DNA of 64,000 nucleotides from Rivibacter sp049446155 (GTDB lineage: Bacteria > Pseudomonadota > Gammaproteobacteria > Burkholderiales > Burkholderiaceae_C). The notes below the pieces were generated by a model. It did no database searches. It had not been told where the DNA came from and saw nothing but the letters and a program-made list of their open reading frames with translations. The position numbers were made by a program, and so were the translations under genes. Location: positions 186,001-250,000 of the forward strand of contig NZ_JBMSEE010000003.1 of NCBI RefSeq assembly GCF_049446155.1, given 5' to 3'. Shown in pieces: positions 1-10,228 of this stretch. Positions within the stretch are counted from its first letter, which is position 1; each line of letters starts with the position of its first letter.

Positions 1-22
1 CGGGGTGAGGGCCGGGCCGAAC

Positions 23-60
23 CCCTCACCCCCACCCTCTCCCCGCCAGCGGGGCGAGGG
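23..60. repeat. REP-like palindrome, copy 1
   Basis: A CCCTCACC lead is followed by an imperfect 11-bp stem (35-45 with 50-60, one mismatch) around a CCAG loop. The same arrangement recurs at 37099-37134, so this is a dispersed intergenic palindrome. It lies 75 bp before lysS. It could end transcription arriving from the left, but there is no following T-run. Confidence 0.6.
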
Positions 61-135
61 AGCCCAGGGTCCCTAAAATCGCGGGTTTCCATGCCCGGCG
101 CGCCCCTTCCTCGCCGGTGCCCTTCGAAAGCCTCC

Positions 136-1665
136 ATGAGCCAGCAGCCGACCGCGCCGCACACCGCCGCGCATGCCGCCGACGAGAACCAGCTGATCGC
201 CGAACGCCGCGAGAAACTCGCCGCGCTGCGCGCGCAGGGCATTGCCTATCCCAACGACTTCAAGCCGCGCGACCATGCGCTCGCGCTGCACCGCGCCCAC
301 GAGGCCAAGAGCAACGAAGAGCTCGAGGCGCAGCCGGTCACGGCCTGCATCGGCGGGCGCATGATGCTCAAGCGCGAGATGGGCAAGGCCTGCTTCGCGA
401 CGCTGCAGGACGCATCGGGCCGCATCCAGATCTACGTCAAGCAGGACATGGTCGGGCCCGAGACGCTGGCCGCGTTCAAGAAGTGGGACCTCGGCGACAT
501 CCTCGGCTGCGAGGGCACGCTGTTCAAGACCAAGACCGGCGAGCTGACGATCCAGGTCAGCTCGATCCGCCTCGTCGCCAAGAGCCTGCGTCCGCTGCCG
601 GACAAGTTCCACGGCATGACCGACCAGGAGCAGAAGTACCGCCAGCGCTACGTCGACCTCATTGCCGACCCGGCCTCGCGCGAGCGCTTCGCGGCGCGCA
701 GCAAGGCCATCTCGTCGATCCGCCAGTACATGGTCGAGCACGGCTTCCTCGAAGTGGAAACGCCGATGCTGCATCCCATCCCCGGCGGCGCGAACGCCAA
801 GCCCTTCGTCACGCACCACAACGCGCTGGACCAGCAGATGTTCCTGCGCATCGCGCCCGAGCTCTACCTCAAGCGCCTGGTGGTCGGCGGCTTCGAGCGC
901 GTGTTCGAGATCAACCGCAACTTCCGCAACGAGGGGATCTCGGTCCGCCACAACCCCGAGTTCACGATGATGGAGTTCTACGCGGCCTACTGGGACCACC
1001 GCGACATCATGGACTACACCGAGGCCGTGATTCGCTGCACCGCGCGCAAGGCCGCCGGCAGCGCGCGGCTGCACTACCAGGGCCGCGAAGTGGATCTCGA
1101 AAGCCCGTTCGCGCGCGTCTCGATGCGCGACAGCCTGGTCAAGTACGCCGGCCTGACCGAAGCCGAGGCCGACTCGGCCCCGGCGCTGCACGCCAAGCTC
1201 GTTGCACTCGGCGAGGAGCCGGCCCCGCTCGGCAGCCCGCGCGCCGGCCTGGCGCAGCTGCAGTTCGCGATGTTCGAGGCCAAGGTCGAGGAGCAGCTAT
1301 GGCAGCCGACCTTCATCATCGACTACCCGGCCGAGGTGAGCCCGCTGGCGCGCGCCTCGGACACCGACGCGTCGATCACCGAGCGCTTCGAACTCTTCGT
1401 CTGCGGCCGCGAGCTGGCCAACGGCTTCTCCGAGCTCAACGACCCGGAGGACCAGGCCGCGCGCTTCCTCGCGCAGGTGGCGGCCAAGGACGCCGGCGAC
1501 GAGGAGGCGATGTTCTACGACGCCGACTACGTGCGCGCGCTCGAGTACGGCATGCCGCCGGCCGGCGGCTGCGGCATCGGCATCGACCGGCTGATCATGC
1601 TGCTGACCGACTCGCCCAACATCCGCGACGTGATCCTCTTCCCGGCGCTGCGCCGGGAAGCGTGA
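136..1665 (+). CDS. lysS: lysine--tRNA ligase (class II)
   Basis: Charges tRNA-Lys with lysine in the cytoplasm, using ATP. The product is 509 aa, the usual length for bacterial LysS. An N-terminal OB-fold anticodon-binding domain (about residues 60-165) precedes the class II catalytic core. Motif 2 is visible around FRNEGISVRHNPEF, and motif 3 is GCGIGIDRLIMLLTD near the C-terminus. The ATG at 136 is chosen over an in-frame ATG at 91 because family members begin about here and the intervening residues (PGAPLPRRCPSKA) look like untranslated leader. A TAAAAT box at 73-78 could be the -10 element. The gene stands alone, followed after 74 bp by a flavoprotein gene on the same strand. Confidence 0.96.
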   Translation: MSQQPTAPHTAAHAADENQLIAERREKLAALRAQGIAYPNDFKPRDHALALHRAHEAKSNEELEAQPVTACIGGRMMLKREMGKACFATLQDASGRIQIYVKQDMVGPETLAAFKKWDLGDILGCEGTLFKTKTGELTIQVSSIRLVAKSLRPLPDKFHGMTDQEQKYRQRYVDLIADPASRERFAARSKAISSIRQYMVEHGFLEVETPMLHPIPGGANAKPFVTHHNALDQQMFLRIAPELYLKRLVVGGFERVFEINRNFRNEGISVRHNPEFTMMEFYAAYWDHRDIMDYTEAVIRCTARKAAGSARLHYQGREVDLESPFARVSMRDSLVKYAGLTEAEADSAPALHAKLVALGEEPAPLGSPRAGLAQLQFAMFEAKVEEQLWQPTFIIDYPAEVSPLARASDTDASITERFELFVCGRELANGFSELNDPEDQAARFLAQVAAKDAGDEEAMFYDADYVRALEYGMPPAGGCGIGIDRLIMLLTDSPNIRDVILFPALRREA

Positions 1666-1739
1666 ACCGGTTCGGCCTCGCGCGGCGCGGGCTGACCTAG
1701 CGCAAAGCGCGGGGCCGACCGCTGCGCTACGGTCACCAA

Positions 1740-2312
1740 GTGGAGACACGCTTCGAATCGCTCGGCCCGCTAGAGGCCGCCTTGTGGCGCGAGCTGATGA
1801 TGGCCGCGCACGACCGCGAGCACGGCTGGCACAGCTGCGTGCTGGCAACGCACGACGCGCACGATGGTCCCGACGCGCGCACGGTCGTGCTGCGCGAGGT
1901 CGACCCCGAACGGCGGCAGCTGTTCATCTACACCGACGCGCGTTCGGCCAAGCACCGGCAGCTCGACGCCGATGCGCGCGCGATGCTCGTGTGCTGGTCG
2001 CCGCAGCTGGGCTGGCAGCTGCGGCTGCGGCTGATCTGCGAGGTCAGGAGCGAGGGCCTCGACGTGACCTCGCGCTGGGCGCAGCTGCGCAGTCGCCCTT
2101 CGGCACGCGACTACCTCGCGCCGCTGGCGCCGGGCGTGGCGCTGCCCGACGATCCGGCGCGCCAGCCGCAAGCCGCGCCGACCTCGGTCGAGCGCACGCA
2201 TTTCGCGCTGATCGGCGCACAGGTGCTGTCGGTCGACTGGCTCGAGCTGCACCGCGACGGCCATCGCCGCGCACGTTTCGACGCCCACGGCGCGCGCTGG
2301 CTGCAGCCCTAG
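1740..2312 (+). CDS. pyridoxamine 5'-phosphate oxidase-like FMN-binding protein
   Basis: A 190-aa split-barrel protein of the PNPOx-like family. It probably binds FMN and reduces or oxidises a small substrate that cannot be named from sequence. Visible family features are the N-terminal helix followed by an ARTVVLREVD strand, an FIYTDARSAKH segment (phosphate/FMN side), and the C-terminal VDWLELHRDGHRRARF strand. It is shorter than PdxH and lacks that enzyme's RLAP-type C-terminus, so I do not call it pdxH. The start is GTG, with no convincing ribosome-binding site. Its TAG stop sits inside a CTAG palindrome that also provides the stop of the convergent gene. Confidence 0.8.
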   Translation: METRFESLGPLEAALWRELMMAAHDREHGWHSCVLATHDAHDGPDARTVVLREVDPERRQLFIYTDARSAKHRQLDADARAMLVCWSPQLGWQLRLRLICEVRSEGLDVTSRWAQLRSRPSARDYLAPLAPGVALPDDPARQPQAAPTSVERTHFALIGAQVLSVDWLELHRDGHRRARFDAHGARWLQP

Positions 2313-3202
2313 CGTTGCCGCGCGCCGTCGTAGGCCTCGGTCTCGACGAAGCGCGTGTTGCCCAGGCCCAGCATGTCGCGCGCGAACAGCATGTCCGACA
2401 TCAGCTTGCCGTTGGCGCTCGCGCCGCCCTGGCGGCGCACCAGGCGCTCGATCATCTCGATCACGTCGACCAGATCGTTGATGGTCGCGGCCTTGTGCAG
2501 GCGCTTGTGCAGGCGATGCCGCGGCGGCATGGCCTCGATCGCGGCCAGCAGCAGCTCGCGCACCTCGTGCACGATGAGCTCCTCGCCGACCAGGCGCGGC
2601 GCGCGGGCCTCGGGCCGGCGCGCTTCGAGCGGCGGCGGCGCCAGATCGATCTCGACGTGTGGCATCGGCTCGGCGCCGGGTTCGAGCACCGGCAGCTCGA
2701 TGTCGGCCGGCAGCGCGCGCCGCACCGGCAGCGGTTCGACGGCGCCCGAGACCATTGCCGCGGGCGCCGCCGCCGGTTCGGGCAGGGCCGCCGGCGCGGC
2801 TTCGATCGTGGGTTCGGGCGGCGCCTGCACCTCGACCGCCTCGACCGGTTCGCTCGCCGCGACCGCCGGCTCGACCGCCGCCTCGGGCACGACGTCGAGA
2901 TCGGCCTCGGCATTCGAACCCGAGGTCGTGTCGCCGCCCGTCGATTCGAACAGCGACTCGGATTCGGGCTCCGCCGTCAGCGTCGGCACCTGCGGCAGCT
3001 CCACGAGGCCCAGGCGCACCAGTTCCTCGAAGTGCTGCACGCTCGCGCCGGCCTTCTGCGCCAGGCTCAGCACGACGCTCAGCGGCCGCGCGCCGTCGAC
3101 CAGCAGCAGCACCGTGCGGTGGCGCTGGCTCAGGCCGTGCGAACGGCGGCGCAGCTCTTCGCGGCCGAGGGCGGTCTTGACGGGCAGGACGGTGGCGGGC
3201 AT
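2309..3202 (-). CDS. conserved protein of unknown function with long Pro/Ala/Glu-rich linker
   Basis: Not assigned to a named family. The 297-aa product has three parts. An N-terminal globular part of about 75 residues (VKTALGREELRRRSHGLSQR, then a TVLLLVDG strand) resembles winged-helix-type regions of Burkholderiales hypothetical proteins. A low-complexity acidic Pro/Ala/Val/Glu linker covers about residues 80-190. A basic-helical C-terminus contains PPRHRLHKRLHKA and an IDxxxxVIEMIERLVRR helix. No signal peptide or membrane segment is seen, so it is probably cytoplasmic. In-frame ATGs also exist at 3211 and 3226. I prefer 3202 because related proteins begin a few residues before the VKT motif. 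It is the last gene of the long minus-strand run and ends on a shared CTAG with the flavoprotein gene. Confidence 0.7.
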   Translation of the reverse strand: MPATVLPVKTALGREELRRRSHGLSQRHRTVLLLVDGARPLSVVLSLAQKAGASVQHFEELVRLGLVELPQVPTLTAEPESESLFESTGGDTTSGSNAEADLDVVPEAAVEPAVAASEPVEAVEVQAPPEPTIEAAPAALPEPAAAPAAMVSGAVEPLPVRRALPADIELPVLEPGAEPMPHVEIDLAPPPLEARRPEARAPRLVGEELIVHEVRELLLAAIEAMPPRHRLHKRLHKAATINDLVDVIEMIERLVRRQGGASANGKLMSDMLFARDMLGLGNTRFVETEAYDGARQR

Positions 3203-3280
3203 GGCAGTCATCTCGATCAACCGCATTCTGGTGCGCCGAGGGCAGCACCCATGCCACGGAAATCACGCTTGGCCGCTCGG

Positions 3281-4279
3281 TCACGTTTGCTGACGTAGCT
3301 CGCGCCGCGCCAGCTGCTCGATGCGGGCGTAGACGCCCAGCGCCAGCACCAGCGGCGCCAGGTAGTACAGCGCCCGGTAGGCCAGCAGCACGCCGACCAC
3401 CTCGGCCGCCGGCACGCGGTGCGACAGCAGGCTGGCGAACACCGCCTCAAGCACGCCCAGGCCGGCCGGCACGTGCGCCAGCACGCCCGCCACCGCGGCG
3501 ATGCACAGCACCGACAGCACGCTCGGGTAGTCGATGCGCTGGCCGAACAGCACGTACAGCACGCCGCCGATCAGCGCCCAGTTCAGCGTCGACAGCATCA
3601 GCTGCAGCGCGGCGGTGCGCGCCGACGGCAGATGGAAGGCGTGGCCGCGCCAGGCCCAGTCGCGCCGCTTCGCGAACGCGCACATCGCCCAGTAGCCCAG
3701 CGCCGCGGCGACCATCGCCGCGCCCAGCCAGCGCAGGCCGGCGGCGTCGATGCGCCACGACGGCGGCAGCGCCAGCGGCCGCAGCGCGAACATCGAGCCG
3801 GCCAGCAGCAGGTAGCCCAGCCAGTTGGTCGCCAGGCTCAGGCTCAGCACGCGCGCGATCGTGCCGGGTGCGAGGCCCAGCCGCGAATAGAGCCGCAGCC
3901 GGAACGCGATGCCGCCGACCAGCGCGCCCAGGTTCAGGTTGAACGCATAGCTGACGAAGGTCACCGCGACCACGCGCGCACGAGGCAGCGCGTGGCCGGT
4001 GTAGTGGCGCCCGAGCAGGTCGTAGTGCGCGTACAGCCCGTGGCTGGCCGCCGTCAGCAGTGCCGCGGCCGCCAGCATGCCGGGCGACAGGCGCGCGAGC
4101 GCCGCACCGACCTCGGCCCAGTCGAGATCGCGCGCCAGCAGCACCAGCAGCACGCCGACCAGCACGAGAAAGCCGGCCAGCAAGGCGCGGCGCGCGCGTG
4201 GGCCGAGCCGGCGCCGCCCGCCGCCCGCTGGCTCGTCAGGAATGCGAGGCGCGCTCGGGTACCGCGACGAACGGCTCAT
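3281..4279 (-). CDS. ybhN: YbhN/UPF0104-type integral membrane protein
   Basis: A 332-aa polytopic inner-membrane protein with about eight predicted helices after a basic N-terminus. It belongs to the lysylphosphatidylglycerol synthase transmembrane superfamily but lacks the aminoacyl-transferase domain of MprF, so it is not expected to aminoacylate lipid itself. The family signature is visible in AYAFNLNLGALVGGIAFRL-type and AHVPAGLGVLEAVF-type segments. The start overlaps the 3' end of clsB by 44 bp. The order ybhP-clsB-ybhN matches the E. coli operon of the same composition, suggesting a conserved membrane-lipid function. The exact role is unknown. Confidence 0.85.
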   Translation of the reverse strand: MSRSSRYPSAPRIPDEPAGGGRRRLGPRARRALLAGFLVLVGVLLVLLARDLDWAEVGAALARLSPGMLAAAALLTAASHGLYAHYDLLGRHYTGHALPRARVVAVTFVSYAFNLNLGALVGGIAFRLRLYSRLGLAPGTIARVLSLSLATNWLGYLLLAGSMFALRPLALPPSWRIDAAGLRWLGAAMVAAALGYWAMCAFAKRRDWAWRGHAFHLPSARTAALQLMLSTLNWALIGGVLYVLFGQRIDYPSVLSVLCIAAVAGVLAHVPAGLGVLEAVFASLLSHRVPAAEVVGVLLAYRALYYLAPLVLALGVYARIEQLARRELRQQT

Positions 4280-5414
4280 GAGGCGGCAATGCTGCGGCCC
4301 ACGCCGGGAAGCGGCGCAGGAAATGGAACACGATCACGCTGCGCGCAAGCGCCCACAGCCCCGGCGCGCGGCCATGGCGCTCGACCGGCCTGCAGTGCCG
4401 CTGGAGCAGCCGCTCGAGCCGCGTACGCAGCGCGAGCGCGAACTCGGCATCGCGCACGACGACGTTGGCCTCCAGGTTCAGCGACAGGCTGAGCGGATCG
4501 AGATTGCTCGAGCCCACCGTGGCCCAGATGTCGTCGACCTGGGCCACCTTGCCGTGCATCGGCCGCTCGCAGTACTCGTAGACCTCGACGCCGGCATGCA
4601 GCAGGTGCTCATAGAGCAGCGCGGCCGCCGCCTTGACGATCGCCATGTCGGGCTCGCCTTGCAGCACCAGCCGCACGCGCACGCCGCGGCGCGCGGCGCG
4701 GCGCATCTCCTGCAGCAGCCGCCAGCCGGGAAAGAAGTAGGCGTTTGCGATCAGCACCTCGCGCCGCGCCGCGCGGATCGCGAGGCGGTAGTGGCGTTCG
4801 ATGTCGGTACGGTGCCGGTGGTTGTCGCGCGTGACGAACAAGGCCTGCGCCGAGCCCGCCGGCGCAGGCGCCGGCGCCGGTGGCAGGCGGTGGCGCCCGC
4901 CGTGGTCGGCCTCGGCCACCGCCCGCACGAAGCGGTGGATGTCAGCCACCAGCGGCCCGCGCACCTCGACCGAATAGTCCTGCTTGGCCTCGGGGCCGTA
5001 GTCGCCCAGGTGGTCGGCCGAGTAGTTGATGCCGCCGACGAAGGCGCGCTCGCCGTCGATGACCGCGAGCTTGCGGTGCATGCGGCGCAGCAGGTTGACG
5101 CGAAAGCCGAGCCAGCGGCTGCCCGGCGCAAAGACGCGATAGCGCACGCCGGCACTGACCAGCGAGTCGACGAAAGCCGCGCTCAGGTCGGCCGAGCCGA
5201 AGCCGTCGACCAGCAGGTCGACCTCCACCCCGCGCCGGGCCGCGCGCACCAGCGTGTCGCGCAGCGCGAGGCCGACCTTGTCCTCGAACAGGATGAAGGT
5301 CTCGATGACGACGTCGCGGCGCGCGGCGTCGATCGCGCCGAAGACGGCCGGGAAGAACTCCTCGCCGTTCTCGAGCAGCGTGACGCGGTTGCCGTGGCGC
5401 ACGGGGGCCTTCAC
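4236..5414 (-). CDS. clsB: cardiolipin synthase B (phospholipase D family)
   Basis: Makes cardiolipin or related phospholipids by phosphatidyl transfer at the inner membrane. The 392-aa product has two phospholipase D HKD motifs: MHRKLAVIDGERAFVGG in the N-terminal half and MHGKVAQVDDIWATVGSSN in the C-terminal half. Downstream of the second is the conserved LDPLSLSLNLEANVVV stretch, and a hydrophobic C-terminal helix follows. The start is a GTG overlapping the TGA of ybhP in a GTGA junction (5411-5414), with GGAG about 8 nt upstream, which indicates translational coupling. A much longer open frame continues upstream through ybhP but is antisense-phase noise without family similarity. The length and gene order fit ClsB (YbhO) rather than ClsA. 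Confidence 0.93.
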   Translation of the reverse strand: MKAPVRHGNRVTLLENGEEFFPAVFGAIDAARRDVVIETFILFEDKVGLALRDTLVRAARRGVEVDLLVDGFGSADLSAAFVDSLVSAGVRYRVFAPGSRWLGFRVNLLRRMHRKLAVIDGERAFVGGINYSADHLGDYGPEAKQDYSVEVRGPLVADIHRFVRAVAEADHGGRHRLPPAPAPAPAGSAQALFVTRDNHRHRTDIERHYRLAIRAARREVLIANAYFFPGWRLLQEMRRAARRGVRVRLVLQGEPDMAIVKAAAALLYEHLLHAGVEVYEYCERPMHGKVAQVDDIWATVGSSNLDPLSLSLNLEANVVVRDAEFALALRTRLERLLQRHCRPVERHGRAPGLWALARSVIVFHFLRRFPAWAAALPPHEPFVAVPERASHS

Positions 5415-6175
5415 AGGAGGATCTCCGCGGCCAGCGGCGCGTGGTCCGACAGATGCGACCACGGCCGCGCCGGCAAGGCGACCGGCGCGTGCACGCGCGC
5501 GTTGCGCACGTAGATGCGATCGAGCTGCAGCATCGGCAGGCGCGCCGGGAAGGTGCGCTGCGCACGTCCGTGGGTGTGCACGAACACCTCGCGCAAGCCG
5601 GCGCACTGCTCCAGCACGCGGTGGGCGCGCCGGCGCCAGTCGTTGAAGTCGCCGGCGACGATCAGCGGCGCGCCCGCCGGCACGTCCTTTTCGACCATCT
5701 GGCACAACAGCTCGATCTGGCGGCGGCGCTGGCTTTCGCGCAGGCCCAGGTGCACGCAGATCGCATGCACCTCGAGCGACTGCAGGGGCAGCCTCAGCAC
5801 GCAGTGCAGCAGGCCGCGCGGCTCGCGCCCGCCGGTCGAGACGTCGAGATTGCGGTGCTGCAGGATCGGGAACTTGGACAGCAGCGCGTTGCCGTGGTGA
5901 CCGTGCGGATAGACCGCGTTGCGGCCATAGGCGAACTCGGGCCACATCGAGTCGGCCAGGAACTCGTAGTGCGGCAGCGGCGTCCAGTTCGCGAAGCGCC
6001 CGGCATGCAGCGCATGCATGCCCAGCACCTCCTGCAGGAACACCACGTCGGCCGAGACCGCGCGCACCGCCTCGCGCAGTTCGTGCAGGATGAACCGGCG
6101 ATTGAAGAAGGTGAACCCCTTGTGGGTGTTCACGGTGAGGACCTTGAGCGAGGTCTGCGCATTGAGGGCTTTCAT
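5411..6175 (-). CDS. ybhP: endonuclease/exonuclease/phosphatase family protein (YbhP-like)
   Basis: A 254-aa Mg-dependent phosphodiesterase/phosphatase-fold protein. The family's catalytic motifs are all visible: VNTHKG near the N-terminus, the metal-binding Glu in VVFLQEV, the VHLGL strand, GDFNDW, and the C-terminal LSDHAPL. There is no signal peptide, so it is presumably cytoplasmic or membrane-associated. In E. coli ybhP sits upstream of clsB and ybhN, as here, but its substrate is not established. A phospholipid headgroup or DNA substrate cannot be chosen from sequence. The gene starts 40 bp after the histidine kinase stop on the same strand, so it may be co-transcribed with the export operon. 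Confidence 0.85.
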   Translation of the reverse strand: MKALNAQTSLKVLTVNTHKGFTFFNRRFILHELREAVRAVSADVVFLQEVLGMHALHAGRFANWTPLPHYEFLADSMWPEFAYGRNAVYPHGHHGNALLSKFPILQHRNLDVSTGGREPRGLLHCVLRLPLQSLEVHAICVHLGLRESQRRRQIELLCQMVEKDVPAGAPLIVAGDFNDWRRRAHRVLEQCAGLREVFVHTHGRAQRTFPARLPMLQLDRIYVRNARVHAPVALPARPWSHLSDHAPLAAEILL

Positions 6176-6215
6176 GCCCTTCGCGCCACGGCAATCGCCG
6201 TGCCCGAGCCTGCGC

Positions 6216-7639
6216 TCAGCCCGCGCCGGGCGGCGGCACCCGCGGCAGCTCCAAGGCCACGCACATGCCGCCGCCTTCGCGGCGCGCGAGCACGATGCGC
6301 CCGCCGTGGGCCTCGGCGATCTCGCGCGCGAGCGCCAGGCCCAGGCCGCTGCCGTCGCGCTTGGTCGAGTAGAACGGCAGCAATGCCTGCGCGAGCACCG
6401 AGTCGCTCATGCCCGACCCGCGGTCGGCCACCTCGAGGCGCCAGTGCTCGCCGGCGCGCCCGATCGACAGCGTCACCGCGCCGGGCTCGCCGCCGGCCTC
6501 GTGCGCGTTCTTCAGCAGATTGATCAGCGCCTGCTCGATCTGCCCGGCGTCGAGCAGCGCCGGCTCGTCGGGCAGCGCGCCGTCGAGCGCGAAGCGCGCA
6601 TGCATCGCCAGCCGCTCGACGAAGTCCGGCCACGCAACGGGCGCCGGCCGCGGCGCCGGCAGCCGTGCGAAGCGCGCATAGCCTTCGAGGAAGCCGTGCA
6701 GGTGGCGTGCGCGCTCGCCGATGCCGGCAAACACCTCGGCCAGGCGCGCGACGTCGCCGCGCCGCGCGAGCTCGGCGCCGCTGTGCGCGAGCGACGAGAT
6801 CGGCGCGAGCGAGTTGTTGAGCTCGTGACTGATGACGCGGATCACGCGCTTCCAGCTCGCCACCTCCTGGCGCGAGAGCTCGCGCGTCATGCGCCGCAGC
6901 AGCAACAGCCGGTGCGCGCGGCCTTGCAGCTGCACGTCGCGCACCAGCAGGTGGAAGCGCTCCTCGCCGCCGCCCTCGGCGACCTCGAACAAGGCGTCCT
7001 GGCCGCTGGCCACGGCCTGGCGCAGCTCGGGGCCGGCCTTCGCGAGCAAGGGCTCGAACGGCAGGCCGTCGAGGCTGCGCCCCTCGTGCAGCAGCTGGCG
7101 CGCGGCGAGATTGGCGTAGGCGACGCGCTGTTGCGCGTCGGCCGCGTCGACCAGCACCAGCGCGACCGGCGTGTGCTGGACCACGGTGTCGAGCAGCAGC
7201 TCGCGCTGCGCGAGCTGGCGACGTTGCGCGGCAAGCGCCTCGCCGAGCTCGTTGTGCACGCGCGTGAGCTCGGCGAACTCGCCCTGGCCATGCACCGCGA
7301 TCGAGGTGCTGAAGTCGCCGTCTCGGTAGCTCAGCACCGCGCCCTGCAGCGCGCGCAGCAGCCGGCGCCACGGCGCCGCAACCCGCAGCGCCAGCAGCCA
7401 GGCCAGCGGCACCGCGAGCGCGAAGGTCAGCGCCCAGGCCGTGGCGCTGCCTTCGGCGGGAGCGCGCCAGCCGAGGCCCAGCGCGGCATCGAGCGCAGCC
7501 AGCAGCTGCGGCAACGGCCAGCGCGTGAGCCCGAGATGCAGGGCCGCGCCGGCCAGCGCGAAGGCCAGGAACAGCGCCGCCAGCGCGACCGGCAGGCGCT
7601 GCGCCGGCAGCCAGGCGCGCGAGGCCTGCGTGCCCTTGG

Positions 7640-7643
<4 letters not shown>
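6216..7643 (-). CDS. sensor histidine kinase, NtrB-like, partner of the adjacent NtrC-type regulator
   Basis: A 475-aa inner-membrane sensor kinase. Two hydrophobic segments lie in the first about 85 residues (LPVALAALFLAFALAGAAL and WALTFALAVPLAWLLALRV) and enclose a very short periplasmic loop, so it probably senses within the membrane or from the cytoplasm. A HAMP-like linker and a PAS-like region follow. The H-box is VISHELNNSLAPISSL with phospho-acceptor H273. The N-box is NLLKNAHEAGG, the G1 box DRGSGMSD and the G2 box GSGLGLALAREI. The HELNNSLAPI form is typical of kinases that pair with sigma-54 activators. Its ATG overlaps the regulator's TGA (ATGA, 7640-7643), so the two are translationally coupled. 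Confidence 0.9.
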
Positions 7644-8983
<1,340 letters not shown>

Positions 8984-9005
8984 CGGCCCCGATGCTACGG
9001 GCTGG

Positions 9006-10211
9006 TCAGCCGCGCGTGGCCACCACCGGCGGCACCGCGGCCGCGCGCAGCGCCGGCCCCAGCACCGCGAGCTGGCCGAGCAGCCACAGGATCACCGCAC
9101 CGCCGGCGACGTAGGCGAACGGCAGGCGCGTCAGCTCGGCATGGCGCATCAGGCCAAGGTTGGCCGCGTAGGCGCCGGCCACGCCGAGCGCGACGCCTAC
9201 CGACGTGAGCAGGAAGTTCTCGAGCTGGAAGTAGTGCAGGATCTGCCGCCGCGTGGCGCCCAGTGCGCGACGGATGCCGATCATGCGCGTGCGCTGCTGC
9301 ACCCAGAAGCTGGCCAGGCCGACGATGCCCAGCGCCGTCACCACCAGCAGCGCGACGCACACCGCCACCAGCAGCCTGGCCATCGCGCGGTCGCCTTCGA
9401 AGAAGCGGTTCTTCATCTCCTCGAACGTGCGGCGCTCGAGCAGCACGCGGTTGGGGCCGTTGCGCTGCAGCGTGTCGACGGCGGCGCGCAGCACGGCGTC
9501 GCGCTGCGCGGTGTCGGTGCGCAGCAGGTAGCGCCCGCCCGGGCTGTAGGCCATGCGCACCGGCAGCACCATGGCCGGCGCGTCCTCGCGGATCTCGCGC
9601 ACCGAGACCAGGCGCTCGATCACGCCGATCACCTTCACCGGCGTCTTCGACAGGTAGATCGTGCGGCCCAGCGCCGAGCCGTCGGGAAACAGCTTCTGTG
9701 CCATCGGACGGTTGACCAGGATCACCGTCGGATCGGCGCGGCCCGCGTTGTTGTCGGTGAAGTCGATGTACTCGCCGGGCTGGAAGTCGCGCCCCTCGGC
9801 GAGCCGGATGCCGGTGGTGGCGAGGAAGTCCTCGCCGGCCAGGTACATCGAGGCCACCAGCGACGAGCGCTCCTGGTCGGGCGCCAGCGTGACGCCGGTG
9901 TTCCACGACGAGCCGCCATAGGGCAGCTGGTTGGTGATGGTGACGCCGCGCACGCCGGGCAGGCCGCGCAGCGCCACGAGATCGGAGCGCGTCAGCGCGT
10001 CGGCATTGGCATCGGTGCCGACGCCGGTGATGTTGACCATCACCAGCTCGCTCTCGGCCATGCCGGTGGTGCGCTGCATGCGCACCAGGCGGTTCGCGAT
10101 GAGGTCCATCGCGTTGCACAGGATCGCGCAGGTCAGCGCGACCTCGAGCACGATCAGCGCCGCTGCCGTCTTGTGGCGGCGCAAGGTGGTGAGGATCGGG
10201 CGGATGTCCAT
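9006..10211 (-). CDS. MacB/FtsX-type ABC transporter permease (second of two)
   Basis: A 401-aa inner-membrane permease with the MacB topology. One N-terminal helix (AALIVLEVALTCAILCNAM) is followed by a large periplasmic domain (about 45-270) with the MacB-like FPDGSALGR stretch, then three C-terminal helices starting at MARLLVAVCVALLVVTALGI. The conserved coupling segment QQRTRMIGIRRALGATRRQI follows the second helix. There is no ATPase domain. The ATPase is a separate gene in the same operon (12931-13647). The start at 10211 has a CAGGAGAG ribosome-binding site, 17 bp after the preceding permease. It is probably the hetero-partner of that permease in a MacB-like extruder feeding the TolC-type channel. 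Confidence 0.88.
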   Translation of the reverse strand: MDIRPILTTLRRHKTAAALIVLEVALTCAILCNAMDLIANRLVRMQRTTGMAESELVMVNITGVGTDANADALTRSDLVALRGLPGVRGVTITNQLPYGGSSWNTGVTLAPDQERSSLVASMYLAGEDFLATTGIRLAEGRDFQPGEYIDFTDNNAGRADPTVILVNRPMAQKLFPDGSALGRTIYLSKTPVKVIGVIERLVSVREIREDAPAMVLPVRMAYSPGGRYLLRTDTAQRDAVLRAAVDTLQRNGPNRVLLERRTFEEMKNRFFEGDRAMARLLVAVCVALLVVTALGIVGLASFWVQQRTRMIGIRRALGATRRQILHYFQLENFLLTSVGVALGVAGAYAANLGLMRHAELTRLPFAYVAGGAVILWLLGQLAVLGPALRAAAVPPVVATRG

Positions 10212-10228
10212 CGTCGTCTCTCCTGCGC

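Noticed and set aside
4236..6194. Extension of the cardiolipin synthase upstream to 652 residues
   Set aside because: The extra 260 residues are out-of-phase reading of ybhP. The GTG at 5414 overlaps the ybhP stop, has a ribosome-binding site, and gives the normal ClsB length.
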